A stretch of DNA of 32,191 nucleotides, from positions 1-32,191 of the forward strand of contig CACEJE010000008.1 in the NCBI GenBank assembly GCA_902559815.1, written 5' to 3'. This document shows positions 22,942 through 31,236 of this stretch, in pieces; position 1 is the stretch's first letter; each line of letters starts with the position of its first letter. Under the pieces are notes generated by a model, which ran no database searches, was not told the DNA's origin, and worked only from the letters and a program-made list of their open reading frames with translations. The position numbers were made by a program, and so were the translations under genes. This stretch comes from an uncultured Thiothrix sp. Its GTDB lineage: Bacteria; Pseudomonadota; Gammaproteobacteria; Poriferisulfidales; GCA-002705445.

Positions 22942-23880
22942 ATGAGTAAATTAAGAGTTGCCGTAATTGGAATTGGTTATCTAGGTGAGTTTCATGCTGA
23001 AAAATACAAAAATAATAAAAATGCTGATTTAATTGGCGTAGTTGATACTGACGAAAAAAGATGCCAAAAAATTTCAAAAAAATTTAATACTCAATCCTTT
23101 AATAAATATCAAGATATTATTAATGATGTTGATGCAGTGAGTATTGTGGTCCCAACTAATTTGCATTATAAAATTGCTAAATTTTTCATAGAACATAAAA
23201 AGCACGTATTAATAGAAAAGCCATTTGCAACAAATGTATTACAAGCAAAAAAACTAAGGGACATATCAAAAAAAAATAATACTATTTTGCAAGTAGGTCA
23301 TCTTGAGAGATTTAATAAAGCATTTATAGGACTAAAAGATAAAATAAAAAAACCGCTTTTTATTGAATGCAATAGAATTTCACCATATAAATTAAGAGGA
23401 ACAGAAGTAGACGTAATAAAAGATTTAATGATTCATGATTTAGATCTAATCATTTCGCTTAATAATTCAAGAGTAAAAAATATACAAGCAAATGGGATCA
23501 ACGTACTTACAAACAAAATAGATATTGCAAATGCAAGAATTACCTTTGATAACGGATGTGTTTGTAATTTATCCTCAAGTAGAATTAGCGATAAAGTTGA
23601 AAGAAAGATGCGTGTATTTCAAAAAAATTCTTATTTTTCTTTAGATTTTCAAAAATTTGTTTTAGATTCTTATAAAAAACTAACTATTAATAACAAAAAA
23701 ATTATAAAGAAAGAGCAAATCAAATTTTCAAAAAATGACTCATTAAAAGATGAAATCCAAAGTTTTATCCACTGCATAAATAATAATAAAAAACCAATTG
23801 TAACTTCTTTAGATGGTATAAATGCTTTAGAATATGCTATTAAAATTTCTAAATTAATAAAAAATGATTCCACAATTTGA
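22942..23880 (+). CDS. gnnA: Gfo/Idh/MocA-family NAD-dependent oxidoreductase; probable UDP-GlcNAc 3-dehydrogenase
   Basis: Rossmann VAVIGIGYLGEFHAEKY, EKPFATNV, VGHLERFNKAF, DVIKDLMIHDLDLIISL; overlaps DegT aminotransferase, followed by lpxB, next to lpxA. Confidence 0.75.
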   Translation: MSKLRVAVIGIGYLGEFHAEKYKNNKNADLIGVVDTDEKRCQKISKKFNTQSFNKYQDIINDVDAVSIVVPTNLHYKIAKFFIEHKKHVLIEKPFATNVLQAKKLRDISKKNNTILQVGHLERFNKAFIGLKDKIKKPLFIECNRISPYKLRGTEVDVIKDLMIHDLDLIISLNNSRVKNIQANGINVLTNKIDIANARITFDNGCVCNLSSSRISDKVERKMRVFQKNSYFSLDFQKFVLDSYKKLTINNKKIIKKEQIKFSKNDSLKDEIQSFIHCINNNKKPIVTSLDGINALEYAIKISKLIKNDSTI

Positions 23881-24958
23881 CTTAAAAAAAGAATATTCTT
23901 TATTAGAGAATAAAATACAAGCTGAAATTAGAAAAGTATTTTCTAAAACAAATTTCATTCAAGGAGAAAATGTTAAGAAGTTTGAAGAAAAAGTTGCCAA
24001 TTATATTGGAGTCAAATATGCAATCTCTTGTAATTCAGGTACTGATGCCTTACATTTTGCATTAAGATCCCTAAATATAGGTAAGGGCGATGAAGTTATA
24101 ACTACGCCATTTACCTTTATCTCAACAATTGAAGCAATTATGTATCTAGGAGCAAAGCCTGTCTTTGCGGATATTAATAAAAGAACATACAACATAAGTA
24201 AATCAGAAATACTGAAAAAAATTACATCGAATACAAAAGCAATAATACCCGTTCATCTTTTTGGAAACCCATTTGATGTTGAGGATTTAAAAAAAGATAT
24301 CGATAATAACTTTATAAATATTATTGAAGATTGTGCTCAAAGCTTTGGTGCTGGAATCAATCATAAAAGAACTGGTAGTTTAGGTGATATTGGATGTTTT
24401 AGCTTTTATCCCACAAAAAATCTTGGGTGTTATGGTGACGGAGGAATAATCACAACAAATTCTGAAGCAATATATAAACATATTAAAAAGTTAACAAATC
24501 ACGGAAGCTCAAAAAGATATCATCATGATATTATTGGTTTTAATAGCAGACTTGATGAAATTCAAGCTGCAATTTTAAATATTAAACTAAAGTTAATTGA
24601 TGAAACAAATATGATGAGAGTAAATATAGCAAATATATATAACGAAAATTTGTCCGAAGTAAAAAATCTTACGTTACCTTATAAAGAAAATAATACACAT
24701 CACGTTTATCATCAATATACAATTTCTTCATTAGATAGAGATATAATAAAAAAAACATTAGAAAAAAATAATATTGGTTCTGCTGTTTATTACCCAATTT
24801 CTTTAGAAAAACAGAATGCATATAAATACTTTTTTAAGGATACAGCAAATTATAAAAATTCAAATTTTATATCCAATACTTGCCTCTCATTGCCAATGTA
24901 TCCATATCTTAGTGAAAGTGATGTTTTAAGCGTCTGTAATACTATTAAAAATATATAA
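23864..24958 (+). CDS. gnnB: DegT/DnrJ/EryC1-family PLP aminotransferase; probable UDP-3-keto-GlcNAc aminotransferase
   Basis: CNSGTDALHFALRSLNIGKGDEVITTPFTFISTIEAI, IEDCAQSFGA, FSFYPTKNLGCYGDGGIITT (PLP lysine), GFNSRLDEIQAAIL; 17-bp overlap with upstream gene. Confidence 0.75.
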   Translation: MIPQFDLKKEYSLLENKIQAEIRKVFSKTNFIQGENVKKFEEKVANYIGVKYAISCNSGTDALHFALRSLNIGKGDEVITTPFTFISTIEAIMYLGAKPVFADINKRTYNISKSEILKKITSNTKAIIPVHLFGNPFDVEDLKKDIDNNFINIIEDCAQSFGAGINHKRTGSLGDIGCFSFYPTKNLGCYGDGGIITTNSEAIYKHIKKLTNHGSSKRYHHDIIGFNSRLDEIQAAILNIKLKLIDETNMMRVNIANIYNENLSEVKNLTLPYKENNTHHVYHQYTISSLDRDIIKKTLEKNNIGSAVYYPISLEKQNAYKYFFKDTANYKNSNFISNTCLSLPMYPYLSESDVLSVCNTIKNI

Positions 24959-26070
24959 TGAATAAACTAAAAAATATAATAATTTCTGCGGGTGAAGAGT
25001 CTGGAGACATGTATGGTGCAAATATAATAAATTACTTCTCTAAAAATAAAAATATACATTTTTATGCTATGGGATCAAACAAAATTAAGAACACTAGCGC
25101 GGAAATTATTATAGATTCATCAGATTTGTCAGTCGTAGGTTTTTTAGAAGTTATAAAAATATATCCAAAATTATTAAGATCATTAAATATAATGAAAAAA
25201 TCTATTGATAGTATAAAACCTGATTTAATAATATTAATAGATTATCAAGAATTTAATATGAAGTTAGCTAAATATGCAAAATCTAGAGGTGTTAAAGTTT
25301 TATTTTATATTAGTCCTCAAATTTGGGCTTGGAGAGAAAGTAGAGTTAAAAATATCATAAATAATATTGACATTATGGCCGTGATTTTTCCTTTTGAAAA
25401 AAAATATTATGATCAATTAGGTTTGGAGACACATTACGTAGGGCATCCATTAGTTGAGTCAAAAAATTATAAAGAGGATAATTATAAGAAAGATAATTAC
25501 ATTGGTTTTTTCCCCGGAAGTAGAATTAACGAGGTAAGAAAACACTTGCCTATTATGAAAAAAATTATAAGTAAAATCTCTAAAAAATATCCAGATGAAA
25601 AGTTTTTAATATCTAAATCCTCAAATATTGACATACAATTATACGAAAATTTTTTTATGAATGAAACAAATATAAAAATTGTTGAGAATGAAAATATTTA
25701 TAAAACCATAAGTTTATGTAAATCTGCAATTGCTGCTTCTGGAACAATAACTTTACAAATTGGATTAATGAAAATTCCAGTTTGTGTTTTATATAAACTA
25801 TCAAGCCTAACGTATTATTTTGCTAAATTACTAGTAAAGACAAAATATATATCATTAATAAATATTGTATTACAAAAATTTCTAGTTAAAGAATATATTC
25901 AAGATAATGCATCAGCTGATAATATTTGCATTGAACTAGAAAAACTGACTTTTGATCAAAATTATAGGAATAATATTATAAAAGAGTATGGTGCTTTGGA
26001 AGAAAAATTATTAAATGATAATTTAAAAACTAATATTAATAATTTAATAACGAAAATTTTAAAAATATAA
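24958..26070 (+). CDS. lpxB: Lipid A disaccharide synthase
   Basis: ISAGEESGDMYGANII, FYISPQIWAWRESRVKNI, VGHPLVES, GFFPGSRINEVRKHLPIM; TAATG overlap with preceding gene. Confidence 0.96.
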   Translation: MNKLKNIIISAGEESGDMYGANIINYFSKNKNIHFYAMGSNKIKNTSAEIIIDSSDLSVVGFLEVIKIYPKLLRSLNIMKKSIDSIKPDLIILIDYQEFNMKLAKYAKSRGVKVLFYISPQIWAWRESRVKNIINNIDIMAVIFPFEKKYYDQLGLETHYVGHPLVESKNYKEDNYKKDNYIGFFPGSRINEVRKHLPIMKKIISKISKKYPDEKFLISKSSNIDIQLYENFFMNETNIKIVENENIYKTISLCKSAIAASGTITLQIGLMKIPVCVLYKLSSLTYYFAKLLVKTKYISLINIVLQKFLVKEYIQDNASADNICIELEKLTFDQNYRNNIIKEYGALEEKLLNDNLKTNINNLITKILKI

Positions 26071-26078
26071 CTATTCTT

Positions 26079-26912
26079 CTATTCTTGTTTTGATGACTGA
26101 ATAACTCCCCTATCACTTTTCTCTATAAAATTTAATAGTTTTGATACTTCTTCATATTCTTGACAAAGTATATCTAATTCGTTTGTATTTGTAGGGTTAT
26201 TACTTGACCTAAATATTAGCTTATATGCTTTATGTAAAGCATTTATTTTTTTTTGATCAAAATTATTTCTTCTTAAACCTTCTCGATTTAACCCATGAGT
26301 TTTAGCGAAACTCCCTGTAGCTAAAAGATAAGGAGGCAGATCTTGATTTAATGCTGCACCCATTCCAGCAAAAGCGAAATCTCCAATTCTGCAAAACTGG
26401 TGCACTAATACATATCCTGCTAAAACTATATTATTACCCATTATAACGTGACCAGCTAATGAAGTTGAATTTGACATTACATTATTATTTCCGACAATAC
26501 AGTCATGAGCTATATGCACATAAGCCATTATCCAATTATTATCCCCTACTCTTGTTTCTGACTTCCCGCCAGCTTTAGTTCCACGATTTATTGTGCAATA
26601 TTCCCGAATTGTATTTCCAGAGCCAATAATTAATCTGCAATCCTCACCTTCATATTTTTTATCTTGTGGAATTTCTGCAATCGAAGCAAATTGATAAATT
26701 TTATTTTCTTTACCAATATCACAATTACCTGATATAACAACGTGAGGACCGATTATTGTATTTGAATCTATAGAAACATTTTCACCAATAATTGAGTAAG
26801 CGCCAATTTCAACAGAAGAATCGATTTTTGAAGAAGGGTGAATTATTGCTGTTGGATGAATTTTTGACAAGATATTTAACCTATGTTTTTTTTGGTAGTT
26901 CTTTAAAACCAC
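26079..26912 (-). CDS. lpxA: UDP-GlcNAc (or UDP-GlcNAc3N) acyltransferase
   Basis: Left-handed beta-helix hexapeptides, KIHPTAIIHPSSKID, IYQFASIAEIPQDKKYEGE, VHIAHDCIVGNN (catalytic His), LVHQFCRIGDFAFAGMG. Likely true start is TTG at 26870 rather than ATG at 26912. Confidence 0.96.
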   Translation of the reverse strand: MVLKNYQKKHRLNILSKIHPTAIIHPSSKIDSSVEIGAYSIIGENVSIDSNTIIGPHVVISGNCDIGKENKIYQFASIAEIPQDKKYEGEDCRLIIGSGNTIREYCTINRGTKAGGKSETRVGDNNWIMAYVHIAHDCIVGNNNVMSNSTSLAGHVIMGNNIVLAGYVLVHQFCRIGDFAFAGMGAALNQDLPPYLLATGSFAKTHGLNREGLRRNNFDQKKINALHKAYKLIFRSSNNPTNTNELDILCQEYEEVSKLLNFIEKSDRGVIQSSKQE

Positions 26913-27339
26913 ACATTAATTCAGCTGAAGCAGCTACATCATTTCCTACAGTAGCTACCGCATCAAAGATAGCAAAACCTTGTTTGCTTTTCGTCATCTC
27001 TACAGTTAATTTAAGTTGATCTCCTGGCTCAACTGGTTTCTTAAACCTTGCCTTATCTATACCAACAAATAAATATAAACTTTCATTCGGTGGGCATAAT
27101 TTTGGAGTTTTAAAAACTAATAATCCAGAAGCTTGAGCAAGCGCCTCTAATATTAATACGCCTGGCATAACTGGATAATTTGGAAAATGACCATTAAAAT
27201 ATGGCTCATTAAAACTTACATTTTTTATTGCCAGTATTTTTTTTCCTTCTTCAAAATCTATAATTTTGTCAACTAACAAAAAAGGATACCTGTGTGGCAA
27301 AAGATTCATTACTTCGTATATATCACCTTTCATATTCAA
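26881..27339 (-). CDS. fabZ: 3-hydroxyacyl-ACP dehydratase
   Basis: LLPHRYPFLLVDKII, GHFPNYPVMPGVLILEALAQASG. Confidence 0.98.
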   Translation of the reverse strand: MNMKGDIYEVMNLLPHRYPFLLVDKIIDFEEGKKILAIKNVSFNEPYFNGHFPNYPVMPGVLILEALAQASGLLVFKTPKLCPPNESLYLFVGIDKARFKKPVEPGDQLKLTVEMTKSKQGFAIFDAVATVGNDVAASAELMCGFKELPKKT

Positions 27340-27371
27340 CGCATCACTCCATTATTTAAATTATTATTCTT

Positions 27372-28379
27372 TTATTTTGATTTATTTTTTTCTTTAAATT
27401 TTACAAACAACTCATTTAAATTTTTAAATCTTACAGCATTCCTTAACCATTTTTTGTTATGCATTAAAGGAGTTCCAGATGTGTATATTCCAGCCTCTTT
27501 AATATTACTAGAAACTTTTGTCATGCCAGTGATTTGTGTATTATCACAAATCTCGATGTGGCCTTGAATACCTGCACCGCCGCCAATCATGCAATTTTTT
27601 CCAATTTTTGCACTTCCTGCGATTCCAACGCATCCTGCTATTGCAGTATTGTTACCAATTTTTACATTATGTGCAATCTGAACCTGATTGTCTATTTTAA
27701 CCCCATCTCCAATTAAGGTATTATCCAATGTACCTCGATCTATAGAAGTATTTGATCCAATTTCTACATTGTTCCCAATCCTAACGCTTCCTACCTGCGG
27801 AATCTTCACCCAATTATTTTTTTCAAGTGCGTAACCAAAACCATCTGAACCTATAACTGTCCCAGAATGAACTATTATATTATCTCCAATTTCTACATCT
27901 TTATATATTGTCACATTTGCATATATGGTTGCATTTTTACCAATTTTAACGTTATTTCCAATATAACTGTTTGCACCTACATAACCGTCATCACCTAAAA
28001 TTACATTTTTACCAATAACAACATTTGGTTCTATATGTAATTTTTTGCTTAATGGATTTGTGTAAGTTATAACAGAATCATGAACTTCATAGTCATTTTT
28101 TAAATTTTTGTTGAAAATTTGTGATATTTTTGCAAATAATAAATATGGATTATCAGTTATTAAAATATTATTTTTACAAAACTTAGAGAGATTTTTTGTA
28201 GTTATAACTACTCTTGCTTTCGACTTATCCAATGACTTTAAAAACTTTTTTTCCGATAAAAAAACAATACTATTCTCATTTGCATTTTCTATACTAGATA
28301 CATTTTCTATAGAATAGTTTTTATCACCTTTGTATTCTACTTCAAATAATTCAGATATTTTTTCTAATGTATAATTCAC
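27372..28379 (-). CDS. lpxD: UDP-3-O-(3-hydroxyacyl)glucosamine N-acyltransferase
   Basis: N-terminal LpxD domain, hexapeptide repeats, [35 protein letters not shown]. Confidence 0.97.
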   Translation of the reverse strand: MNYTLEKISELFEVEYKGDKNYSIENVSSIENANENSIVFLSEKKFLKSLDKSKARVVITTKNLSKFCKNNILITDNPYLLFAKISQIFNKNLKNDYEVHDSVITYTNPLSKKLHIEPNVVIGKNVILGDDGYVGANSYIGNNVKIGKNATIYANVTIYKDVEIGDNIIVHSGTVIGSDGFGYALEKNNWVKIPQVGSVRIGNNVEIGSNTSIDRGTLDNTLIGDGVKIDNQVQIAHNVKIGNNTAIAGCVGIAGSAKIGKNCMIGGGAGIQGHIEICDNTQITGMTKVSSNIKEAGIYTSGTPLMHNKKWLRNAVRFKNLNELFVKFKEKNKSK

Positions 28380-28384
28380 AAATA

Positions 28385-28897
28385 TTATTTTGCGTTAAAT
28401 TTTTTTAATACTCTTGCGGTAATATTTATAGGCGATGTGTCACTAGCATAGGTTACATCGGCATTTGTTAATATTAAGTCATATTTTCCACTTTCAGCTA
28501 TAGATAAGATTACTTCTTTGAGCTTATTTTCAATTTTCCCAAGCTCATCTCTTCTTCTAAGTTTAAAATCCTCTTGCGCTTCTTTTGCGTCTCTTTGAAG
28601 ATCTCTTTCAGCTTTCATAATTTTTCTTTGCAAAGATTCAATCTGTTCTTTCGACATAATATCAGATTCTTTTTGAAGTTTTTCTTTTTGCTTATTTACT
28701 TTTTTTGCTTGTGCCTCTAGTTGCTTATTTCTTGGACTAAATTCTTGTTCTAATTTTTTTTGTGCAGCTTTAGCAGCAGGTGACTCATTTAAAATCTTTG
28801 ATAAATCAACATATCCAATCTTGTAGTCCGCAGCAAATGCACTATTACAAATAAAAATTGCAAACGTGAATATTATTGCTTTTTTAATTTTATTCAT
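28385..28897 (-). CDS. skp: OmpH/Skp-family periplasmic chaperone
   Basis: Signal peptide, [29 protein letters not shown], long coiled coil; located between bamA and lpxD. Confidence 0.93.
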   Translation of the reverse strand: MNKIKKAIIFTFAIFICNSAFAADYKIGYVDLSKILNESPAAKAAQKKLEQEFSPRNKQLEAQAKKVNKQKEKLQKESDIMSKEQIESLQRKIMKAERDLQRDAKEAQEDFKLRRRDELGKIENKLKEVILSIAESGKYDLILTNADVTYASDTSPINITARVLKKFNAK

Positions 28898-28947
28898 TTT
28901 TTTACCCCATATTTAAGATTTAGTATAAATTTTTTTAGTATTATAGA

Positions 28948-31236
28948 CTAATTGGTGCCAAGGTTGAACTGGAAGCCTTCAGTTTTATCATCCTCTTCGC
29001 TATTTAACGCAGTACTAATATTTATACTGATGCCTCCAAAAGGTGATAAATATCTTAGAGATAACCCAATAGAGCCCTTTAAATCTCCAAATTCAAAAGA
29101 ATCATAATCTTTATAGGCTCTACCAAAATCAACAAAAAAAGCTGTTCTCAAATTGTCCATATCTAGTGGTGGTCGGAATATAACTTCAGCTGCACCAGCA
29201 ACCATGAAATCTCCACCAAGGGGTCTTCCTTTTGAGTCATAAGGTGAGAGACTATTTTTTTCATAACCTCGAATTGACTTAGGTCCACCAGCTTTAAATT
29301 TATCATAAAAAGGCAAACCTTTTGTTCCTCCATAGCCCTGTCCATAACGAGTAATACCTTTTAATCTAAGGATAATGTCATTTTCTCTATTAATTTCAAA
29401 AAATGAATCTGTTTTAAAATAAATTTTGTAATACTCCAAATCACTTCCTGGAACAAAAACTTCGGTCCCTAAATTAGTTTTAAAGCCTGATCTTGTAAAC
29501 TGACTACTGTCTCTTGTGTCTATAGAGTAATTCAAATCAAAAGAAAAGTTATCAAACTGATCTCCATTTTGCGCAATAAAGTTCAAAATTTCATCTGCAC
29601 TTCCCGTAGTTGCTCTAACATCCCAATTTAAATATCTTAGAGTTAAATTAAATCTATTATCTTCTGTCATTGGAAGCCCATAACTATAATTTAAACCAAT
29701 TCTATCCGCTTCATAATCTGATACTGTATCCGTATTATCTGTTTTTGTTCTTTCAAGGTTAAATCCAAATGATCGACTTACGTTATCCATATTATGATAT
29801 GGATTAAAAAAGTTAAAAGAATAGTTTCTTGATGTCTTTGCAGTACTCAAATTAAATGCAACTTTACTACCAAATCCCAAAAAATTATCTTGTTCTATAC
29901 CTGCATTTAAACTAAAGCCTGTGCCTGAGCCACCAAATCCAGCGCCTACGTTGAAGTTTCCTGATAATTTTTCTTCAATTTTTACATTTAGATCAAGCTT
30001 ATTTACTGAGCCTGGAACTCTAATTTCATCAATTATCACATTTTCGACATAAGATAATCTCTTCAATCTACTTTTTGATAGTTTGATTGCATTTGACGAG
30101 TACCAACCGCCTTCCATTTGTCTTATTTCTCTTCTAAATACTTCATCCTGAGTTGTAATATTTCCGGTAATATTTATTCTTCTTACATATGTTCTCTTTC
30201 CAGGGTCTATATAAAAACTAATATCTACTTCGTTTGATTCACTTACTTTTTCTGGCATTGGATTAATTCTTGCAAAAGCATAACCCTCTTCTGCAAGTCT
30301 TGATTTTATATTTTCAGTTGACTGTAAAATTTTTCCTTTAGATATATATTCTCCTGTTTGAACAGTAATTAAGTCGGCAATCTCCTCAATTGGAATAATT
30401 AATTTACCAGCAACATTAATTTTATTAATAATATATTGTTCCCCTTCAATAATATTTATTGTTATATATACCTCTTCTTTATTTTTACTTAATGAAACTT
30501 GGGTTGATTCAATGGCAAAATCCATAAATCCTTTATTTTGATAAAAACTTATTAATCGATCAATATCTCCTCTTAGCATTGGAGAAGAATATGTTCCGCG
30601 AGTAGACCAAAACATATACCATATTGGTAAATTAGTTTCAAAATTTCTAGTTATTTTTGCATCAGAAAAAGTTTTGTTGCCAATTATTTTTATTTGTTTT
30701 ATTTTTGCTCTTACGCCTTCTGAAACAATCACTTTTAAATATATTCTATTGTCAGACAGTAGTGTTTCTTCAACTTGAATGTCAACTGAGTACATCCCTC
30801 TAGCAAAATTTTGCTCTCTTAATTCAGATTTTATTCTATCTAAAACTGAACTATCGTATATTCTTCCTGGAGCTATATTAGCTGCATCTAAAATTTTATC
30901 TAACTGTTCTGGCTCAATATCTTCGAGACCTTCAAAATCAATATCTATAATTGTTGGTCTTTCATCAAAGTAAAAAACCAAAGTACTTCCTTCACGCTCA
31001 ATAACTATGTCATCAAAAAATTTTGATTTAAATAAAGATTTAATTATTTGTGGAGTAGTCGAGCTATCAAAAACATCGCCAATTTCAAATGGCAAATATG
31101 TATAGATTGTACCTGGGTCTACTCTTTGTAAACCCTTTAAAATTATATCTTTTATAACAAATTTTTCAGCAGCAATAGCATTATTAAATGTCAGTGCAAA
31201 AAGTAGTACTAAAAAAAAATTTTTTCTTAAAAACAT
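28948..31236 (-). CDS. bamA: Outer membrane protein assembly factor BamA
   Basis: Signal peptide, POTRA repeats, Omp85 barrel with FKAGGPKSIRGYE; upstream of skp, downstream of rseP. Confidence 0.98.
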   Translation of the reverse strand: MFLRKNFFLVLLFALTFNNAIAAEKFVIKDIILKGLQRVDPGTIYTYLPFEIGDVFDSSTTPQIIKSLFKSKFFDDIVIEREGSTLVFYFDERPTIIDIDFEGLEDIEPEQLDKILDAANIAPGRIYDSSVLDRIKSELREQNFARGMYSVDIQVEETLLSDNRIYLKVIVSEGVRAKIKQIKIIGNKTFSDAKITRNFETNLPIWYMFWSTRGTYSSPMLRGDIDRLISFYQNKGFMDFAIESTQVSLSKNKEEVYITINIIEGEQYIINKINVAGKLIIPIEEIADLITVQTGEYISKGKILQSTENIKSRLAEEGYAFARINPMPEKVSESNEVDISFYIDPGKRTYVRRINITGNITTQDEVFRREIRQMEGGWYSSNAIKLSKSRLKRLSYVENVIIDEIRVPGSVNKLDLNVKIEEKLSGNFNVGAGFGGSGTGFSLNAGIEQDNFLGFGSKVAFNLSTAKTSRNYSFNFFNPYHNMDNVSRSFGFNLERTKTDNTDTVSDYEADRIGLNYSYGLPMTEDNRFNLTLRYLNWDVRATTGSADEILNFIAQNGDQFDNFSFDLNYSIDTRDSSQFTRSGFKTNLGTEVFVPGSDLEYYKIYFKTDSFFEINRENDIILRLKGITRYGQGYGGTKGLPFYDKFKAGGPKSIRGYEKNSLSPYDSKGRPLGGDFMVAGAAEVIFRPPLDMDNLRTAFFVDFGRAYKDYDSFEFGDLKGSIGLSLRYLSPFGGISINISTALNSEEDDKTEGFQFNLGTN

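Noticed and set aside
22310-26912. Gfo/Idh + DegT pair as part of an O-antigen diaminosugar pathway (WlbA/WlbE type)
   Set aside because: Considered, but there is no dedicated acetyltransferase or UDP-GlcNAc 6-dehydrogenase in the block and it is overlapped with lpxB, so the lipid A (GnnA/GnnB) reading fits better; kept as the main alternative.
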